In this document: in pieces, positions 45,238 through 48,569 of the stretch
Numbering within the stretch: the first letter of the stretch is position 1
How the letters are laid out: each line of letters begins with the position of its first letter
Origin: Flavobacteriales bacterium
Lineage (GTDB): Bacteria > Bacteroidota > Bacteroidia > Flavobacteriales_F > PHOS-HE28
NCBI GenBank assembly: GCA_016788635.1
Contig: JAEUSU010000037.1
Coordinates: 1 to 48,569 of the forward strand
DNA: 48,569 bases
Direction of reading: 5' to 3'
Program-made: the position numbers and the translations under genes
The notes under the pieces: generated by a model
Database searches by the model: none
Seen by the model: the letters and a program-made list of their open reading frames with translations, nothing else
What the model was told of the DNA's origin: nothing

Positions 45238-45849
45238 TCAATGAACCTTGTGCCCGTGGTGGAGGATCTCCACCGCGGTGGCGCCATATCCGTAGCGCCT
45301 CGGGTCGGCGTCGTCAAAGCGCACGCCCTCGTAATACTCCAGCACCTTCCGCACCTCCTCCCGCAGCACGCCCTCGCCCACGCCATGGATCACGATCAAC
45401 CGCCGCTTGCGCTCGCGGATGGCCGTGTTCAGCATGCGCTCGAAGTAGTCCAGCTGGAAACGCAGCTTCTCCCCGTCGTTCAGCCCCCGCTCGTCCTCGA
45501 CGATCTCGTGCAGGTGCAGGTCGATCTCCATGACGTGCGGGTCATCGCCGGCGGTGCCTTTGGCAGCCTTGCGTGAGCTGCCCGGCTGCTTGCGGTCCGC
45601 CGCGCGCTTCTCCTCCAGGCGGTCATTACTGGCCACCAGGTGCGCATGGTGGTCGCTCACGCGGGCCAGCGCACGGTCCTTTTCCTGCTCGCGCCGCACC
45701 AGGGCCTCAACGGGCTGCACCAGTTCAAACCCTTCGTCCGTGCGCACCACCGCCCTTCCCCGGCCCACCAGCCGCAGCACCACGCCTCCGCCGGCCTCGT
45801 CGAGGAAGGCGACGCGGTCGCCCGCTTGAATGGCAGAAGTGCCGGACAT
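45238..45849 (-). CDS. Smr-domain protein (DUF2027-type)
   Basis: 203 residues from the ATG at 45847-45849. N-terminal beta domain (QAGDRVAFLDEAGGGVVLRLVGRGRAVVRTDEGFE) as in the Bacteroidota Smr proteins annotated DUF2027, a basic linker, then an Smr domain: MEIDLHLHEIVEDE (DLH motif) and VIHGVGEGVLREEVRKVL (GxGxGxLR). Smr domains are nucleases or nucleic-acid binders; here the role is unknown. A perfect -7 box ends 4 nt upstream, suggesting leaderless mRNA. rnpB begins 2 nt after its stop, so the two may share a transcript. Confidence 0.88.
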   Translation of the reverse strand: MSGTSAIQAGDRVAFLDEAGGGVVLRLVGRGRAVVRTDEGFELVQPVEALVRREQEKDRALARVSDHHAHLVASNDRLEEKRAADRKQPGSSRKAAKGTAGDDPHVMEIDLHLHEIVEDERGLNDGEKLRFQLDYFERMLNTAIRERKRRLIVIHGVGEGVLREEVRKVLEYYEGVRFDDADPRRYGYGATAVEILHHGHKVH

Positions 45850-45853
45850 GCCG

Positions 45854-45861
45854 CAAATTTA
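45854..45861 (-). promoter_or_regulatory. -7 box directly before smr
   Basis: The minus strand reads TAAATTTG, an exact TAnnTTTG match, ending 4 nt before the ATG. It lies in the 18-bp gap to the divergent gene at 45868. Confidence 0.55.
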
Positions 45862-45867
45862 CGGGGC

Positions 45868-46632
45868 ATGCGCACAGCGGTCCTCTGCTTTCTGCCGATC
45901 ACGTTCAGCCTGCAGGCCCAGAACACCTTCTTTGCCTGCCAGCCGCATGGGGGCGAAGCCGCTGTGAAGGCCATGGTGGAGCAGGAGCTGCGCTTCCCTG
46001 CCGTACCGCTGGCGCAAGGGGTGAAGGGCGACGTGCTCACCATCTTCACCGTGGAGGCCGATGGCACCTTGAGGGACCTCCGCGTGTGGCAGGGCCTTCA
46101 AGAGGAATGTGACCGGGAGGCGCTGCGCCTGACACGGTTGGTGCAATGGCAACCCGCCCTGTACAATGGCCAGCCGCATGCCGCCGAGCACTACCTGCGT
46201 TTCACCTTCGACCCGAAGGCCTACCGCAAGTGGCAAAAGGTCCGTGCCTTGCGTTGCGCGGGCGCGGACACCCTGCCCTCCGCCGCGCCTGGGCCCGTGC
46301 TGCAACCGCGCGAGGTGGAAGTGCAGGCCGAGCCCATGATCGCGGGCGGCTACAACGGCTGGAGCGACCACCTTTCGGCCAACCTGCGTTACCCCACCGA
46401 AGCCTACCGCCGCGACATCCAGGGCCAGGTGAAGCTGACCTTCGTGGTGGAGACCAACGGGGTGGTGAGCAACCTGCGCGCGGTGGAGGACCTGGGCGGC
46501 GGCTGCACCGAGGAGGCCATGCGCATCGTGCGGGGCATCTGCTGGAAGCCCGCCATGAAAGCCGGCAAGGCCGTGCGATCGTTACGCGAGGTGAGCATCC
46601 GCTTCGTGATCGCGCCGAAGCAGCGGGAGTGA
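45868..46632 (+). CDS. Secreted protein with two TonB-C-like domains
   Basis: 254 residues from the ATG at 45868 (signal peptide MRTAVLCFLPITFSLQAQ). Two TonB C-terminal-like domains: about 35-115 (GDVLTIFTVEADGTLRDLRVWQGL...EALRLTRLVQWQPALYNGQ) and about 165-250 (LRYPTEAYRRDIQGQVKLTFVVETNGVVSNLRAVEDLG...EEAMRIVRGICWKPAMKAGK). There is no transmembrane proline-rich arm as in true TonB. It is probably a periplasmic or surface protein that borrowed the fold. Divergent from smr with an 18-bp gap. Confidence 0.85.
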   Translation: MRTAVLCFLPITFSLQAQNTFFACQPHGGEAAVKAMVEQELRFPAVPLAQGVKGDVLTIFTVEADGTLRDLRVWQGLQEECDREALRLTRLVQWQPALYNGQPHAAEHYLRFTFDPKAYRKWQKVRALRCAGADTLPSAAPGPVLQPREVEVQAEPMIAGGYNGWSDHLSANLRYPTEAYRRDIQGQVKLTFVVETNGVVSNLRAVEDLGGGCTEEAMRIVRGICWKPAMKAGKAVRSLREVSIRFVIAPKQRE

Positions 46633-46811
46633 GCACACACGTCGGTTCATTACCATACCCGCCTGCGCTGTTCGGCGATAGGCGATGCGCGGTCCGTGTT
46701 GCCGACCGTCAGCTACACATGCTCATCCACCCAGTGCAGGAAGGCGCGGCCTGGATATCGCCGAGCAAGGATGAATGAGCGTGTGATCAGGTCCGGTCAT
46801 GACCGCATGCG

Positions 46812-46836
46812 AAAAAGGCCCCGGTGGGGCCTCTTT
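46812..46836 (-). terminator. Terminator of the baeRF-family gene
   Basis: AGGCCCC (46816-46822), 3-nt loop, GGGGCCT (46826-46832), followed on the minus strand by five T (46812-46816). It lies about 20 nt past the stop at 46856. The rest of 46633-46855 shows nothing else. Confidence 0.8.
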
Positions 46837-46855
46837 CCGTCCGTGTTTCAACCGT

Positions 46856-47929
46856 TCAAAAGCGCGTGCTCAAGCACACCTTGCGGTACTTTGCCAGGCT
46901 TCCTTCGGGCAGGAACACCACGTGGCCGCCGAATTTCATGGTGATCTCGGCGATCTCATCGATGATGTCGTCCAGCACGCCGGGTTCCTTCTGGTCATCC
47001 TTCAATGAAACGACGTTGTCGATGACCGTGGCGGGCTGGTAGTAGCCGGTCTCCACATAAAGGGTATCGGCCCGGCCTTCCTGCGCGGCCCGGTAGATGT
47101 CGCCCACATCATCCAGGAGTTTCCCAGCGCCCTGGGCCTTGCGGATGTCCTCCAATGCCGACAGTTGGCGTTCGTTGCGCAGGCGCTCGATCTCGGCGTA
47201 TGCCTTCCCGGTAAGCTCATGGGCCTTGCATCCGTCTGGACTTCCAGAGATGCGGCCGATGTACATGTCCTTGCGGTCGGCCACTTCCATGAAGTAGTCC
47301 ACCGTCCGGTCATCGCCGGCCAGGATCACCGGAAGCGGCTCCTGCGCATGGATCTGCTGCACCAGCTTGTCCAGGCGGTTGAAGAACTCGCGCATCAGGT
47401 TCGCCTCGGCATGGGTGTTCGAGCGTTGGTCGGCGTGGGTGTTGTAAAAGCGGTTCTCGATCGGGAAGCCGTTCGTGGAGCCGAACTCCTCCACCACGTC
47501 GCTGCGGTAGCCCTCGATCAACCGGCTCAGGTTGCCGCTCAGGGTAAGGACGTAGTAGTGGGCACTGCTCTGCAGGGCACGCATCAGGTCGCGGGTGGCG
47601 AAGTTGCGGTCCAGCACCACCCGGTCCGTGACGGCCACAGGCAGTTGCACCACTTCGGCCATGTCCGGGTTGGCGAACAGCGCCATGCCCTCGAGGTTCC
47701 GGTTGTGGTCTATGGTGGCCACGGCGGCATTGATGCGCTCCATCACCGGCCACACATGGCGCTTCTCATACTCGGTCAACATGCGTTCCTCGGCCTGTGC
47801 CACCAGGTTCTTCAGGTTGATCGGGTCCTGCGCATTGTCAGGGTGCGTGCGGTGGGTGCTGAGCAGGATGCTCACGCAAGGCTCCTTCTGGATCTTCTTC
47901 AGGGCCTTGAGGGTCTTTTTCAGTTCCAT
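46856..47929 (-). CDS. Bacterial archaeo-eukaryotic release-factor-like (baeRF) family protein
   Basis: 357 residues from the ATG at 47927-47929. The baeRF pattern is visible: VSILLSTHRTHPDNAQDPINLKNL in the N-domain, FANPDMAEVVQLP, a middle nuclease-like domain (PLPVILAGDDRTVDYFMEVADRKDMYIGRISGSPDG), and a C-terminal L7Ae-like part (ADTLYVETGYYQPA...VVFLPEGSLAKYRKVC). The family is related to eRF1 and proposed to act on ribosomes; its exact role is unproven. It is monocistronic with a strong terminator. Confidence 0.82.
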   Translation of the reverse strand: MELKKTLKALKKIQKEPCVSILLSTHRTHPDNAQDPINLKNLVAQAEERMLTEYEKRHVWPVMERINAAVATIDHNRNLEGMALFANPDMAEVVQLPVAVTDRVVLDRNFATRDLMRALQSSAHYYVLTLSGNLSRLIEGYRSDVVEEFGSTNGFPIENRFYNTHADQRSNTHAEANLMREFFNRLDKLVQQIHAQEPLPVILAGDDRTVDYFMEVADRKDMYIGRISGSPDGCKAHELTGKAYAEIERLRNERQLSALEDIRKAQGAGKLLDDVGDIYRAAQEGRADTLYVETGYYQPATVIDNVVSLKDDQKEPGVLDDIIDEIAEITMKFGGHVVFLPEGSLAKYRKVCLSTRF

Positions 47930-47977
47930 GGTCGTGGGGTTGATCGCCGGTGGTCAAAAGGCTTCCGTAGTATGGTA

Positions 47978-47985
47978 CCAAAGTA
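47978..47985 (-). promoter_or_regulatory. -7-like box of the baeRF gene
   Basis: The minus strand reads TACTTTGG, one mismatch from TAnnTTTG, 48 nt upstream of the ATG. Confidence 0.4.
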
Positions 47986-48085
47986 AGCGTTGAGAAGTTG
48001 GGAACCAGACCAATGCTCAGGACGCCAACAAAGAGCAGCTACAACGCGCAACTACCGTTGCTTGTTCGGCCAGTGCGTCGACCGT

Positions 48086-48215
48086 ACGTCATCGCGAGCA
48101 TGTCCGCGTCTTCGGGGGCTGCGACGCGATCCATTGATCCGTCCGTTGTGAATCGCTTCGGACCCGAGGCCGATCTATCCCAACCTTCGTGGCCTCGGGA
48201 TCCTCGCGATGACGT
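48086..48215. repeat. 130-bp MITE-like element with 13-bp perfect terminal inverted repeats
   Basis: ACGTCATCGCGAG (48086-48098) is the exact reverse complement of 48203-48215. Inside are further inverted segments (ATCCATTGATCC and a GGCC-rich stem), so most of the element can fold. It has no coding potential and ends 5 bp before the stop codon of the T9SS protein gene, so it may terminate that transcript. It resembles small intergenic repeats beginning CGTCATTGCGAG that I associate with this phylum. Confidence 0.85.
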
Positions 48216-48220
48216 GAAGG

Positions 48221-48569
48221 TTACTGCACCAACAGCTTGCAAGCCGTCATCCGGTTGCCACCCTGCTCCAAGGCCAGCACATACATTCCCGGCACCACGC
48301 CATGCAGATCAAAGCGGTTCCTTTCGCCTTGTAGGGGCTGGCTGCGCACTGTTCTACCCAGCGCATCACGCAGGATCAATTCTGAGTTCTTCACCGATCC
48401 GCTGATCTCCACGTTCACTTCCGCGCTGGCCGGGTTGGGCCACACGTGCAATGGTGTTTGTGCCGGCTGCAGTTCCTGCACACCTACATTGAAACCGTGC
48501 AGGCGGCTGACCATGCGTTGGGCGGGATCGGTGGTGCTGGCATCGCCATAGCCGTGGTAGGACCCCCAT
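48221..48569 (-). CDS. Secreted protein with T9SS C-terminal sorting domain (partial)
   Basis: The last 115 residues of a gene that enters from beyond 48569. The visible sequence starts WGSYHGYGDASTTDPAQR and shows no internal start-like break; an ATG at 48514 is internal. The C-terminal 75 residues form a T9SS type A sorting domain (LHVWPNPASAEVNVEISG, LRDALGRTVRSQPL, LHGVVPGMYVLALEQGG). The cargo domain and function lie outside the window. Confidence 0.85.
   Translation of the reverse strand, partial: WGSYHGYGDASTTDPAQRMVSRLHGFNVGVQELQPAQTPLHVWPNPASAEVNVEISGSVKNSELILRDALGRTVRSQPLQGERNRFDLHGVVPGMYVLALEQGGNRMTACKLLVQ

Noticed and set aside
44652..45244. Two open frames of 141 and 185 codons over the rnpB region
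   Set aside because: The sequence is RNase P RNA with P1 ends and both conserved core motifs; the frames are coincidental.

Overview
The window reads as a chromosomal segment of a high-GC member of the Bacteroidota, most likely a Flavobacteriales-like lineage. Evidence: several secreted proteins end in type IX secretion (T9SS) C-terminal sorting domains; a TonB receptor is paired with a DUF4249 lipoprotein; the branched-chain 2-oxoacid dehydrogenase E1 is one fused alpha-beta chain; and Bacteroidota-type -7 boxes (TAnnTTTG) sit in front of many genes. Coding density is high. The high GC content creates many long antisense open frames, which I treated as shadows.

Layout. 1-16.0 kb: the start of an XRE-type regulator (minus strand, runs off the edge) diverges from dinB (Pol IV). 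An error-prone-type dnaE lies about 10.8 kb further on. In other Bacteroidota such regulator/dinB/dnaE sets are commonly adjacent, so the intervening 1.8-12.6 kb looks like an inserted accessory island: a DUF6508 gene, mcrC, an EVE-domain mcrB, an ABC ATPase with a permease/M1-peptidase fusion, and mrr. The dnaE gene carries at least six short palindromic or periodic repeat elements in frame inside its coding sequence, which is the most striking feature of the window. 16.1-20.4 kb: a T9SS cupredoxin, an anchored prenyltransferase-fold protein, a gene-poor gap and typA/bipA. 20.5-28.4 kb: a lipoprotein, tRNA-Arg(CCG), an Hsp15-like S4 protein, a large subtilisin-like T9SS protease, a double-PDZ T9SS protein, a holin-like membrane protein and an AIM24-family protein.

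28.5-33.2 kb: fused E1 of the branched-chain dehydrogenase, an esterase and an M1 aminopeptidase lipoprotein. 33.3-33.7 kb: tRNA-Pro(GGG) with a decayed tandem tRNA-Pro copy, each followed by a terminator hairpin, then a 33-residue membrane protein. 33.9-41.9 kb: TonB receptor and DUF4249 partner, thioredoxin reductase, a DUF4143 ATPase behind an AT-rich palindrome, and catalase-peroxidase katG. 42.1-48.6 kb: secreted hypothetical proteins, RNase P RNA (rnpB, with two repeat hairpins inside), an Smr protein, a TonB-C-domain protein, a baeRF-family protein, a 130-bp inverted-repeat element and the C-terminus of a further T9SS protein.

How it fits together: the left third combines damage-tolerance polymerases with modification-dependent restriction (McrBC, Mrr) and is saturated with small dispersed repeats. 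The rest is mostly housekeeping plus envelope and secretion functions. No phage, insertion sequence transposase or CRISPR array is visible.
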